A DNA stretch of 12,466 bases from an uncultured Anaerotignum sp. (GCF_934277605.1 NZ_CAKQVD010000055.1:1-12466); one strand, 5' to 3'. Counted from the stretch's first letter, positions 6,605 through 12,466 are shown. Program-made: numbers and translations. Notes: generated by a model not told the origin, from the sequence alone.

Positions 6605-8113
6605 TTGGAGGAAAGCAATAGACCACGACAGCAGCGGTATGAGCATGAAACGGAGGAAAAGCAGGCGAAAAAAAGGGGTAACGATAAAAAGCCTTATGTG
6701 ATTGCGGGGGTTCTTGTTCTGCTTGCAGCAGTGATTGCATTTGGATACCATGAGGTACATAAAAGAAAGGTTATGAAACTGTTGGCGCAGGACGGGATTT
6801 ATCAGGGCGTTACAATCAACGGCGAGGATGTTTCTGGTCTGAGTCCGGAGGAAGCATTGGAGCAGCTGCAGGAAAAATATAAATCCGAGGTGGTCGGACA
6901 GATTTTGACACTGAAATACGGCGAGGATGAGAAGCAGAAAAAGTGGGATATTCCCTTTGAGGATATCGGTGCAGGCTATCATGTGGCGGATGCAGTGCAG
7001 GCGGCCTATCAGACCGGACGCACCGGCACAGAGGAGGAGCGCTTTCATGTTGGCGCAGCACTTCTGAAGGAGGGCATTGATATCGAGCTGACCTATGGCT
7101 ATGATGAGGAAATGCTCAATGCCAAGCTGGATGAGGTTGCGAAGGAATTTAATCAGGAGGCTGTTGACAGTACGGTTGCACGAAAGAACGGCAGTTTTGT
7201 GGTTTCTCCTGAGCAGACCGGGCTTGCCATGGAGAAGGAAGAAACAGCAAAGCGGGTTGCGAAGGTTATGAAAACACGCAAGAGCGGTGCGGCGAACATT
7301 GCGGCAAAGGTAACAAAGCCGAAAATTACGGCGGAGGATAATGCCCATGTGACCAATTTGATTGGTTCTTTTTCTACCAATTATTCCAATAATGACAGAA
7401 ACAGAAACAACAACCTTGCGGTAGGCTGTAACTATATCAACGGCACAATGGTTGCACCCGGAGAGGTGTTTTCCGCAAATGAGCATTTGGGCAGCCAGAC
7501 AGCATCGGGCGGCTATGTGAATGCGGGTGTTTATGTAAACGGCAAGGTGGAGCAGGGCATGGCAGGCGGCGTTTGTCAGGTAACCTCTACATTATATAAT
7601 GCTGTCATTTTGGCAGAGCTTGAGGTGGTAGAGCGTTTCCCTCATTCCATGACGGTTGGCTATGTGCCACTGGGCAGAGATGCCGCTGTGGCAGGCAGCT
7701 ATAAGGATTTGAAATTTAAAAATAATACAGAATATCCGATTATGATTGAGGCATACGCAAGCGGCGGTAAGCTTGTGATGAACATTTACGGCCATGAGGT
7801 GCATGATGCCGGCAGAAGATTGGAATTTGAGACGGTTTATGAAGGAACCATCAATAAGCCTGCGGAAATTCAAAAGAAGGATCCGAATTTGCCCGAGGGC
7901 GAAAGAGTGGTCACTGCCAGAGGCAGAACCGGCTGCAAGGTAAGCGTGCGGAAAAAGGTTTATGAAAACGGCAAGCTCATCAGCAATGAATGGTTCAGCA
8001 GCTCCTCCTACCGTGCGGCGGCGGATGAAGTGACCATCGGCACGAAGAAGAAGGAAGAAACCCCTGCACCGACAGAGCCAACAACAGAAAACACAGAGCC
8101 GAGTGAACAGTAA
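6605..8113 (+). CDS. Membrane-anchored VanW-domain protein with a C-terminal G5-like domain
   Basis: About 502 residues. A charged cytoplasmic head (1-28) precedes one membrane span (about 29-51), placing the rest outside. Residues about 65-235 look like the putative peptidoglycan-binding region usual in this architecture. The VanW domain (about 250-395) contains GGVCQVTSTLYNA (321-333) and the GRDAAV segment. A G5-like domain follows (about 406-480), then a Thr/Pro/Glu-rich tail. VanW proteins take their name from a vanB glycopeptide-resistance cluster gene of unknown function. Stand-alone copies are common in Clostridia and do not imply resistance. A cell-wall role is inferred. No ATG is available at the 5' end. 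TTG 6605 is chosen because a G-rich site ends 5-8 bases upstream; TTG 6587 would add six residues but its SD is 16 bases away. A terminator follows. Confidence 0.88.
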   Translation: MEESNRPRQQRYEHETEEKQAKKRGNDKKPYVIAGVLVLLAAVIAFGYHEVHKRKVMKLLAQDGIYQGVTINGEDVSGLSPEEALEQLQEKYKSEVVGQILTLKYGEDEKQKKWDIPFEDIGAGYHVADAVQAAYQTGRTGTEEERFHVGAALLKEGIDIELTYGYDEEMLNAKLDEVAKEFNQEAVDSTVARKNGSFVVSPEQTGLAMEKEETAKRVAKVMKTRKSGAANIAAKVTKPKITAEDNAHVTNLIGSFSTNYSNNDRNRNNNLAVGCNYINGTMVAPGEVFSANEHLGSQTASGGYVNAGVYVNGKVEQGMAGGVCQVTSTLYNAVILAELEVVERFPHSMTVGYVPLGRDAAVAGSYKDLKFKNNTEYPIMIEAYASGGKLVMNIYGHEVHDAGRRLEFETVYEGTINKPAEIQKKDPNLPEGERVVTARGRTGCKVSVRKKVYENGKLISNEWFSSSSYRAAADEVTIGTKKKEETPAPTEPTTENTEPSEQ

Positions 8114-8134
8114 GCAAAAAGGCAACAATCACAG

Positions 8135-8162
8135 AGCCTCTGCCATGCGGCAGAGGCTTTTT
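8135..8162 (+). terminator. Rho-independent terminator after the VanW-domain gene
   Basis: A perfect 10-bp GC-rich stem, AGCCTCTGCC (8135-8144) with GGCAGAGGCT (8149-8158), has a four-base loop and a T run at 8158-8162. It begins 21 bases after the VanW stop. The ribosome site of the next gene starts within about three bases of the T run, leaving no room for a promoter between terminator and gene. Confidence 0.9.
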
Positions 8163-8183
8163 ATAAAGGAAAGGATGAAAACG

Positions 8184-9176
8184 ATGTTTGCAATCGGGAA
8201 AATTCCTCCGGAGATTTTGGAGAGAATCGTAATGGAGCCTATGAAGGACAGCAAGGTAAAGCGGAAGGATGTCATTTTGCGCCCCAAAACAGGAGAGGAC
8301 TGCTCTGCAATAGACTTGGGCGGGGAATATTGTATTCTTTCTACAGATCCTATTACAGGGGCGGCGAAGGATGTTGGCTATCTGGCAGTGCAGATTAACT
8401 GCAATGACATTTATTCCTCCGGTGCGGAGCCGGTGGGCGTATTGCTGACGGTGCTGCTGCCCCCGGACAGTGAGGAGGAGCTGCTTGAGGAAATGATGAC
8501 GGGTGCGATTCGTGCGGCAGAGGAGCGGAATATTGAGATTTTGGGCGGTCATACAGAGGTAACGGATGCAGTGACAAAGCCTTTGATTTCTGCGGCAGTG
8601 ATTGGGAAAACCAAAAACAGAAAAATTCTTTCCACAGGCGGTGCGAAGGTTGGGCAGGATATTATTATGACAAAATGGGCCGGCACAGAAGGCACTGCCA
8701 TTCTTGCAAAGGAATGGGAGGAAGGCTTGCGGAGCTATTTGACAGAGGAGGAGCTGCAAAACGCACAGGCGATGAAGCAGTATCTTTCCGTTGAGAGGGA
8801 ATCCGAAATTGCTTTTGCATACGGCGCAACAGCCATGCACGATGCAACCGAGGGCGGCGTTTTGGGCGCTGTTTGGGAGGTTGCGGAATGTTCCGGCTTG
8901 GGCGTTGAGGTTTTTGTGGACCAAATTCCCGTAAAGGAAGAAACGAAAAAAATCTGCAAAGCAATGGGGATTGATTATCTGGGCTTGATTTCCAGCGGCA
9001 CAATGATTATTGCGGCAGAGCAGGGTGCAGCGTTGGTGGAGAAGCTGAAGGAAGCAGGGATTTCTGCGGCAGTCATCGGCAGGCTGACGGAAGGCGGCAG
9101 ATATATGCTGGTGCAGGATATGCGGCTGCCCTTGGCACAGCCGAAGAGCGATGCGCTTTATGATGCAAAGCTGTGA
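8184..9176 (+). CDS. AIR-synthase/HypE-like protein (PurM-type ATP-binding fold)
   Basis: A 330-residue protein with the two-domain PurM/HypE/SelD/ThiL fold. The N-terminal half carries GEDCSAID (37-44), STDPITGA (53-60) and GGHTEVTD (121-128). The C-terminal half has MHDATEGGVLGA (218-229) and ISSGTMIIA (269-277). These glycine- and aspartate-rich motifs bind ATP and Mg2+. HypE makes the cyanide ligand of NiFe hydrogenase on a C-terminal cysteine. This protein ends in DALYDAKL with no such cysteine, and no other hyp gene is near, so that chemistry is unlikely. The small molecule it phosphorylates or dehydrates is unknown. ATG 8184 has AGGA eight bases upstream; ATG 8175 (three residues longer) is the alternative. 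A GTG at 8103 would read through the terminator and is rejected. MntP follows closely, so the two are probably cotranscribed. Confidence 0.86.
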   Translation: MFAIGKIPPEILERIVMEPMKDSKVKRKDVILRPKTGEDCSAIDLGGEYCILSTDPITGAAKDVGYLAVQINCNDIYSSGAEPVGVLLTVLLPPDSEEELLEEMMTGAIRAAEERNIEILGGHTEVTDAVTKPLISAAVIGKTKNRKILSTGGAKVGQDIIMTKWAGTEGTAILAKEWEEGLRSYLTEEELQNAQAMKQYLSVERESEIAFAYGATAMHDATEGGVLGAVWEVAECSGLGVEVFVDQIPVKEETKKICKAMGIDYLGLISSGTMIIAAEQGAALVEKLKEAGISAAVIGRLTEGGRYMLVQDMRLPLAQPKSDALYDAKL

Positions 9177-9230
9177 GAAATGTTAAAAAGGACAAAATTG
9201 AAGAAAGTCATTTGATTGGAGGAATTTGTT

Positions 9231-9815
9231 TTGTCCATTGGATTTATGTTTTTGTTTAACAGCGTGTTGCTTGGGGTGGGGCTTGCGATGGACGCTTTTT
9301 CCGTATCCCTTGCAAACGGACTGCATGAGCCGCAGATGAAAAACGGCAGAATGTGCGGCATAGCGGGTGTGTTTGCGTTTTTTCAGGCATTGATGCCAAT
9401 GGTGGGTTGGATTTGTATTCATACGATTGTGAACCGTTTTCGTTCCTTTGAAAAGCTGATTCCTTGGATTGCTTTGGTTTTGCTGCTGTATATCGGCGGG
9501 AGTATGCTAAAGGAAGGCAGAAGGGGCGATGTGGAGGAGGAAAGCGGCGGTGTCGGCATTTTGGCATTGCTTGTGCAGGGCGTGGCAACCTCGATTGATG
9601 CGCTTTCTGTCGGGTTTACGATTGCGGAATATCCGTTCCTTCCGGCATTGCTGGAGGCCTTGGTGATTGCGGCAGTGACGTTTTTGATTTGCTTTTGCGG
9701 CCTGCATATCGGCAAAAAGGTCGGCATGAAATTGGCAGGAAAGGCGAATATTTTAGGCGGCGTGATTTTGATTTTCATTGGTCTGGAAATTTTTGTGACA
9801 GGTGTATTTCTGTGA
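9231..9815 (+). CDS. mntP: MntP-type manganese efflux pump
   Basis: A 194-residue integral-membrane protein of the MntP (YebN, DUF204) family, which exports Mn2+ and protects against manganese excess. It shows the family's internal duplication: the AMDAFSVSLANG motif near residues 19-31 is echoed by SIDALSVGF near 121-129. Each repeat has three membrane spans and an acidic residue within the membrane (about Asp21 and Asp123) of the kind needed for metal transport. A charged cytoplasmic loop near 93-106 separates the halves. TTG 9231 is preferred because GGAGG at 9218-9222 lies eight bases upstream. A TTG at 9216 overlaps that site, and ATG 9246 is possible. Many mntP genes are controlled by the yybP-ykoY manganese riboswitch. 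The 54-base gap here is too short for one, so expression should follow the upstream gene. Confidence 0.94.
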   Translation: MSIGFMFLFNSVLLGVGLAMDAFSVSLANGLHEPQMKNGRMCGIAGVFAFFQALMPMVGWICIHTIVNRFRSFEKLIPWIALVLLLYIGGSMLKEGRRGDVEEESGGVGILALLVQGVATSIDALSVGFTIAEYPFLPALLEALVIAAVTFLICFCGLHIGKKVGMKLAGKANILGGVILIFIGLEIFVTGVFL

Positions 9816-9846
9816 TTTCTTAACGGATTTTTTAGGATATAAATGA

Positions 9847-9881
9847 TTGACTTGAAGGCTTCTCTATGGCATACTGCCATA
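9847..9881 (+). promoter_or_regulatory. Possible promoter overlapped by a 17-bp palindrome, upstream of the CNNM gene
   Basis: TTGACT (9847-9852) is a good -35. A weak CATACT (9870-9875) lies 17 bases further on. Overlapping that -10 is TATGGCA-TAC-TGCCATA (9865-9881), a perfect 7-bp inverted repeat with a three-base centre. An operator covering the -10 would suit repressor control. TATATT or TATTAT just downstream are other -10 candidates but lack a spaced -35. The palindrome is certain; its role is inferred. Confidence 0.4.
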
Positions 9882-9910
9882 TATATTATTTGAGGAGTGT
9901 GAGAATCGGC

Positions 9911-9970
9911 ATGGATGCGGATGAGGATCGAACTTGCTTTGCTGCAACAGAGTATGTCGTTGAGAAATAG
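9911..9970 (+). CDS. Possible 19-residue acidic leader peptide
   Basis: A 19-codon ORF starts at ATG 9911 and its product begins MDADEDRT, with four acidic residues in the first six. GGAG at 9894-9897 is 13 bases upstream, longer than ideal. The ORF ends seven bases before a terminator hairpin that precedes a cation-transporter gene, the arrangement of a translated attenuator. A second overlapping frame from ATG 9915 (57 codons, to 10088) reads through the hairpin into the transporter gene and lacks a ribosome site. I cannot show that either is translated. Confidence 0.3.
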   Translation: MDADEDRTCFAATEYVVEK

Positions 9971-9976
9971 AGAAAG

Positions 9977-10016
9977 GGTGTACTTTGCCTTTTTAGAGGC
10001 AGAGTATGCCTTTTTT
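9977..10016 (+). terminator. Terminator or attenuator between mntP and the CNNM gene
   Basis: GGTGTACTTTGCC (9977-9989) pairs with GGCAGAGTATGCC (9998-10010) in a 13-bp stem that includes three G-T pairs, with an eight-base loop and six T at 10011-10016. More T follow at 10019-10024. It could end the mntP transcript. Because it lies 48 bases before the CNNM gene, downstream of a possible promoter, it could instead be a conditional attenuator. Confidence 0.8.
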
Positions 10017-10063
10017 GATTTTTTCGGACGTGGACAGATAGAAGCAAAGGAGAATGGAATATT

Positions 10064-11371
10064 ATGGAAGCTATTTTACTGCAAGTGATTCTGATTGGCT
10101 TGAACGCTGTTTTTGCAAGTGCAGAGATTGCGGTTATTTCTATGAATGATACCAAATTGGAACGAATGGCGAGAGATGGGGATGCGCGGGCAAAGCGGTT
10201 AGCGGCACTGACTGCACAGCCGACAAAATTTTTATCAACGATACAGGTGGCAATTACATTAGCAGGGCTGCTTGGCTCTGCGTTTGCGGCGGAAAATTTT
10301 GCCGGTACGCTGGTGCAGGTGATACAGAAAACGGGTATTGATGCTTCGGAACGCATTTTAAAATCATTTTCTGTTTTTCTGATTACACTGGTATTGGCAT
10401 ATTTCAATCTGGTTTTTGGGGAGCTGGTACCAAAACGAGTTGCGATGAAAAAGGCGGAAGGACTGGCATTGGGCATGAGTGGCATGCTGACAGGTGTTTC
10501 CCGTCTGTTTGCACCGCTGGTGGCCCTTCTTACGATTTCTACCAACGGTGTGCTGAAGCTCTTTGGAATCGACCCGACAGATGAGCAGGAGGAGGTTTCC
10601 GAAGAGGAAATCTATATGATGCTGGAGGCAGGAGAGGAAAAAGGGACGATTGATGCGGAGGAAACGCGGTGGATTCGGAATGTATTTGCCTTTGATGATA
10701 TTTCTGTAGAGGAGATCTGCACACATCGTGTAGATATGACTGTGCTGGGCTTGGAGGAATCGGATGCGGAATGGCAGGAAACAATTCTGCGAAGCGGCTA
10801 TACATATTATCCCATTTACAAAGAGAATACAGATAATATTATTGGTGTGCTGAATACAAAAGTGTATTTTCGCCTGATGGAGAAGAATAGAGAAGCTGTG
10901 ATGGCGCAGGCGGTAGAGAAGCCTTATTTTGTACCTGAGATTATGAAAGCGGATGTTCTGTTTCGGAATATGAAGCAGGAGGAAAAGCTGTTTGCTGTGG
11001 TACTGGATGAATATGGTGGGGTGAGCGGCGTGATTACCCTGCATGATTTGCTGAAGCTGCTGGTTGGGGATATTTATACGGATGAAAAGGAAATTGAACA
11101 GCTTGGAATACACACATATAGAATGAAAGGCAGCACTTCTCTGGATGATGTGGCTGAGACACTTGGGATTTCTTTGCCGGTGAAGGAATATGACACTCTT
11201 GGCGGATATATCTTCGGCGTGTTGGGGCATATTCCGGAGGATGGGACAACATTTGCATTGGAAACGGATGGCATGCAGATTCAGGTGGAACGCGTGGAAG
11301 GACATAGAATTTTGGATACCGTGGTGCGATATGAAAAAACAGAATTGCAGGAAGCGGCAGACGAGGTATAA
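10064..11371 (+). CDS. CNNM/CorC-type divalent-cation (Mg2+/Co2+) transporter with CBS pair
   Basis: A 435-residue membrane protein of the HlyC/CorC (CNNM) family. It was long labelled hemolysin-like, but characterised bacterial members such as MpfA-type proteins export Mg2+. The N-terminal CNNM (DUF21) domain (about 1-190) has membrane spans near 3-25, 60-80, 102-122 and 140-165, the FASAEIAV segment (17-24), and GELVPKRVAMKKAE (119-132) with the conserved PKR. A CBS-domain pair (about 214-335) includes VVLDEYGGVSGVITLHDLL (312-330). The C-terminal CorC_HlyC domain spans about 345-425. Length and domain order are normal. GGAG lies 11 bases before the ATG, slightly long; an ATG at 10054 is in another frame and too close to the SD. 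Standing after mntP, it suggests a local cation-export function. The structured leader at 9847-10016 may regulate it. Confidence 0.92.
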   Translation: MEAILLQVILIGLNAVFASAEIAVISMNDTKLERMARDGDARAKRLAALTAQPTKFLSTIQVAITLAGLLGSAFAAENFAGTLVQVIQKTGIDASERILKSFSVFLITLVLAYFNLVFGELVPKRVAMKKAEGLALGMSGMLTGVSRLFAPLVALLTISTNGVLKLFGIDPTDEQEEVSEEEIYMMLEAGEEKGTIDAEETRWIRNVFAFDDISVEEICTHRVDMTVLGLEESDAEWQETILRSGYTYYPIYKENTDNIIGVLNTKVYFRLMEKNREAVMAQAVEKPYFVPEIMKADVLFRNMKQEEKLFAVVLDEYGGVSGVITLHDLLKLLVGDIYTDEKEIEQLGIHTYRMKGSTSLDDVAETLGISLPVKEYDTLGGYIFGVLGHIPEDGTTFALETDGMQIQVERVEGHRILDTVVRYEKTELQEAADEV

Positions 11372-11390
11372 TAGGAGGGAGGATATTTTT

Positions 11391-11423
11391 TTGCTAACAG
11401 AACGGAGGAATTTCTATGGATGA
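11391..11423 (+). CDS. Possible 10-residue leader peptide overlapping the sirtuin start
   Basis: A long Shine-Dalgarno-like purine run (AGGAGGGAGG, 11373-11382) stands eight bases before TTG 11391, which opens a ten-codon frame reading MLTERRNFYG. Its TGA (11421-11423) lies just inside the sirtuin gene, so ribosomes ending there could restart at ATG 11416. The sirtuin also has its own GGAGG, so coupling is possible but not required. No homologue is known to me. Confidence 0.3.
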   Translation: MLTERRNFYG

Positions 11424-12153
11424 AAAACAGAAGCAGTTGAAAAAATGGATAGAGGAAAGCGATAATATTGTTTTCTTTGGCGGCGCAGGGGTTTCGACGG
11501 AGAGCGGGATTCCCGATTTTCGCAGTGAAAACGGTATTTTTCATGCAATCAATGAATATGGTGTGCGTCCGGAGGTTATTTTGAGCCATACCTTTTTTGA
11601 GCAGAATCCGGAGGTTTTCTTCAAATATTATAAGAAAACCCTGCTGTATCCCGATGCAAAGCCCAACGACTGCCATAAGGCATTGGCAAGGCTGGAGGAA
11701 ATGGGCAAGCTGAAGGCGGTTATTACGCAGAATATTGATGATTTGCACCAGAGAGCCGGCAGTAAAAATGTGTTGGAGCTGCATGGCACGTTGTATCAGA
11801 ATTATTGTGTGAGCTGCGGCAAAAAATTCGATTTGGACTATGTGACGGCGAATGACGGGATAACACGCTGTGATGCCTGCGGCGGCATTGTGCGTCCGGA
11901 TGTGGTGCTGTATGAGGAAGGCTTGAATCAGGAAACCATTTATAAATCGGTAGAGTACATCAGCAAGGCGGATGTGCTGATTGTCGGCGGCACAAGCCTG
12001 AATGTATACCCTGCGGCGGGGCTTTTGAATTATTACAGAGGAAATAAGCTTGTTTTGATTAACAAATCCACAACACCTTACGATAATAAAGCGGCCTTGG
12101 TGATTGCGGAAAACATCGGCGAGGTGTTCAGAAGGGTTGTTTTGGAGAAATAA
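11416..12153 (+). CDS. cobB: NAD-dependent protein deacetylase (sirtuin, Sir2 family)
   Basis: A 245-residue Sir2 enzyme that removes acyl groups from protein lysines, consuming NAD+ and releasing nicotinamide and O-acetyl-ADP-ribose. The family core is complete: GAGVSTESGIPDFR (23-36) for NAD binding; TQNIDDLHQRAG (104-115); catalytic His123 in ELHGT; a structural zinc site of Cys131, Cys134, Cys152 and Cys155; and GTSLNVYPAAGL (192-203). Length is typical of bacterial sirtuins. I do not see the Tyr/Arg pair in the 60-80 region that marks desuccinylases of the SIRT5/CobB class III type, so ordinary deacetylase activity is more likely. The symbol is used in the broad family sense; the Bacillus name is srtN. 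GGAGG (11404-11408) lies seven bases before the ATG. It may be cotranscribed with the CNNM gene (44-base gap) and ends at its own terminator. Confidence 0.94.
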   Translation: MDEKQKQLKKWIEESDNIVFFGGAGVSTESGIPDFRSENGIFHAINEYGVRPEVILSHTFFEQNPEVFFKYYKKTLLYPDAKPNDCHKALARLEEMGKLKAVITQNIDDLHQRAGSKNVLELHGTLYQNYCVSCGKKFDLDYVTANDGITRCDACGGIVRPDVVLYEEGLNQETIYKSVEYISKADVLIVGGTSLNVYPAAGLLNYYRGNKLVLINKSTTPYDNKAALVIAENIGEVFRRVVLEK

Positions 12154-12174
12154 AAAACAGCGGATAGATATGGA

Positions 12175-12209
12175 AAGAACCTTGATTTATCAGGGTTCTT
12201 TTGGTTTTT
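12175..12209 (+). terminator. Rho-independent terminator after the sirtuin gene
   Basis: AAGAACCTTGA (12175-12185) pairs with TCAGGGTTCTT (12190-12200) in an 11-bp stem with one G-T pair and a TTTA loop. The T-rich tail has two T, then GG, then five T. It lies 21 bases after the sirtuin stop and isolates the rRNA promoter from upstream transcription. Confidence 0.85.
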
Positions 12210-12219
12210 AGGAGATTTT

Positions 12220-12246
12220 TGAAAAAAGTTTGAAAAAAGTTGAAAA
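12220..12246 (+). promoter_or_regulatory. Phased A-tract upstream (UP-like) element of the rRNA promoter
   Basis: TGAAAAAAGTT occurs twice in tandem (12220-12230 and 12231-12241) and a third, shorter A run follows at 12243-12246. The A runs recur about every 10-11 bases and end just before the -35 box, the position where the alpha subunit of RNA polymerase contacts UP elements at strong rRNA promoters. Confidence 0.65.
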
Positions 12247-12252
12247 TTATGC

Positions 12253-12281
12253 TTGACAAGAAGGAACAGCTTTGCTAAAAT
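12253..12281 (+). promoter_or_regulatory. Ribosomal RNA operon promoter
   Basis: A perfect -35 TTGACA (12253-12258), a 17-base spacer and -10 TAAAAT (12276-12281) lie about 170 bases before the 16S rRNA. The likely start is near 12288. The surrounding TGCTTGACAA matches the tRNA-Arg promoter. Only one such promoter is visible before the 16S gene. Confidence 0.9.
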
Positions 12282-12287
12282 AATCCT

Positions 12288-12448
12288 TGCACTGCGGAAG
12301 TGCTGTGAACTTTGAAAATAGAATAGCGTAAGATAAAACACACAACCCATAGTCAATTCTGTCAGCGAAAGCTGATGAGATAATGAACTAAATTTTGCCG
12401 GTTTAGAAAAACCGGAGTTAGCCAGAGAATCTGGCCGGAACAAAACTT
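12288..12448 (+). ncRNA. 16S rRNA leader with boxA-like antitermination site and small hairpins
   Basis: This is the transcribed spacer ahead of the 16S gene. TGTGAACTTTGAAAA (12304-12318) resembles the boxA region of Bacillota rRNA leaders, where Nus factors bind to prevent early termination. Three hairpins follow: TCAGC/GCTGA with a GAAA loop (12362-12375), CCGGTTT/AAACCGG (12398-12415) and GCCAGA/TCTGGC (12421-12435). The last two lie just before the mature 5' end and may form part of the processing stem together with sequence beyond the window. Confidence 0.7.
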
Positions 12449-12466
12449 TAATATAAGAGTTTGATC
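12449..12466 (+). rRNA. rrs: 16S ribosomal RNA, first 18 bases (cut by the window edge)
   Basis: AGAGTTTGATC at 12456-12466 is the near-universal start of bacterial 16S rRNA, corresponding to E. coli positions 8-18. Counting back places position 1 at about 12449. The strong promoter, boxA-like leader and hairpins upstream agree. The rest of the operon lies outside the window. Confidence 0.9.

Noticed and set aside
6605..8113. Glycopeptide-resistance gene based on the VanW name
   Set aside because: No vanA/B, vanH, vanX or two-component genes are nearby. VanW domains are widespread in Clostridia and their presence does not indicate resistance.
8103..8183. N-terminal extension of the HypE-like gene from GTG 8103
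   Set aside because: It would overlap the VanW stop and be translated through a strong terminator hairpin, with no ribosome site. ATG 8184 (or 8175) has a proper SD.
9915..10088. 57-codon plus-strand frame running through the leader and into the CNNM gene
   Set aside because: No ribosome site within range, it reads straight through the terminator stem and overlaps the CNNM start by 25 bases. Kept only as an alternative reading of the leader.
10064..11371. Hemolysin activity for the CorC/HlyC-type gene
   Set aside because: The hemolysin label is historical. The CNNM, CBS and CorC_HlyC domains point to divalent-cation transport.

Overview
The window reads as a low-to-moderate GC Gram-positive chromosome, most likely class Clostridia (Bacillota). 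The evidence is strong purine-rich Shine-Dalgarno sites, several TTG starts, stem-loop plus U-tract terminators after most units, stable-RNA promoters of the TTGACA-17-TAxxAT type, and a 16S rRNA leader with a CTTTGAAAA boxA-like element. The gene families (AGCS amino-acid symporters, VanW/G5 proteins, an AIR-synthase/HypE-like protein, a four-cysteine Sir2 protein) fit a strictly anaerobic, possibly amino-acid-fermenting clostridium. That placement is inferred from the sequence alone.

Layout. (1) 1-2588: the 3' end of one sodium:alanine/glycine symporter gene and a complete paralogue form a tandem duplication with an exact 2,062-bp offset. A 667-bp AT-rich spacer separates them and each copy has its own terminator. 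(2) 2642-2801: a tRNA-Arg(ACG) gene on the minus strand with its own promoter and terminator. (3) 2822-4176: a minus-strand GT4 glycosyltransferase, probably acting on a membrane lipid. (4) 4333-6394: a plus-strand UvrD/PcrA-type helicase overlapped by a 39-codon single-span membrane peptide. (5) 6483-8162: a membrane-anchored VanW-domain protein with its own promoter and terminator. (6) 8184-9815: an AIR-synthase/HypE-like protein followed closely by the manganese exporter MntP. (7) 9816-11371: a structured 248-nt leader (candidate promoter, 17-bp palindrome, short ORF, terminator) in front of a CNNM/CorC-type divalent-cation transporter. (8) 11416-12209: an NAD-dependent sirtuin and its terminator. 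(9) 12220-12466: A-tract upstream element, strong promoter, leader and the first bases of 16S rRNA. The window stops inside that rRNA operon.

How the parts relate. Most genes are housekeeping functions in short independent units. The clearest functional grouping is metal homeostasis: a Mn2+ exporter beside a CNNM-family cation exporter. The two symporter copies show strongly biased codon use, suggesting high expression and heavy alanine/glycine traffic. The tRNA and rRNA promoters share the same TGCTTGACAA core.

I see no defence island, CRISPR array, prophage, IS element or large novel system. The points most worth following up are regulatory: the CNNM leader with its acidic short ORF and terminator, the terminator just before the HypE-like gene, micro-ORFs with good ribosome sites ahead of the vanW-like and sirtuin genes, and the diverging symporter duplication.
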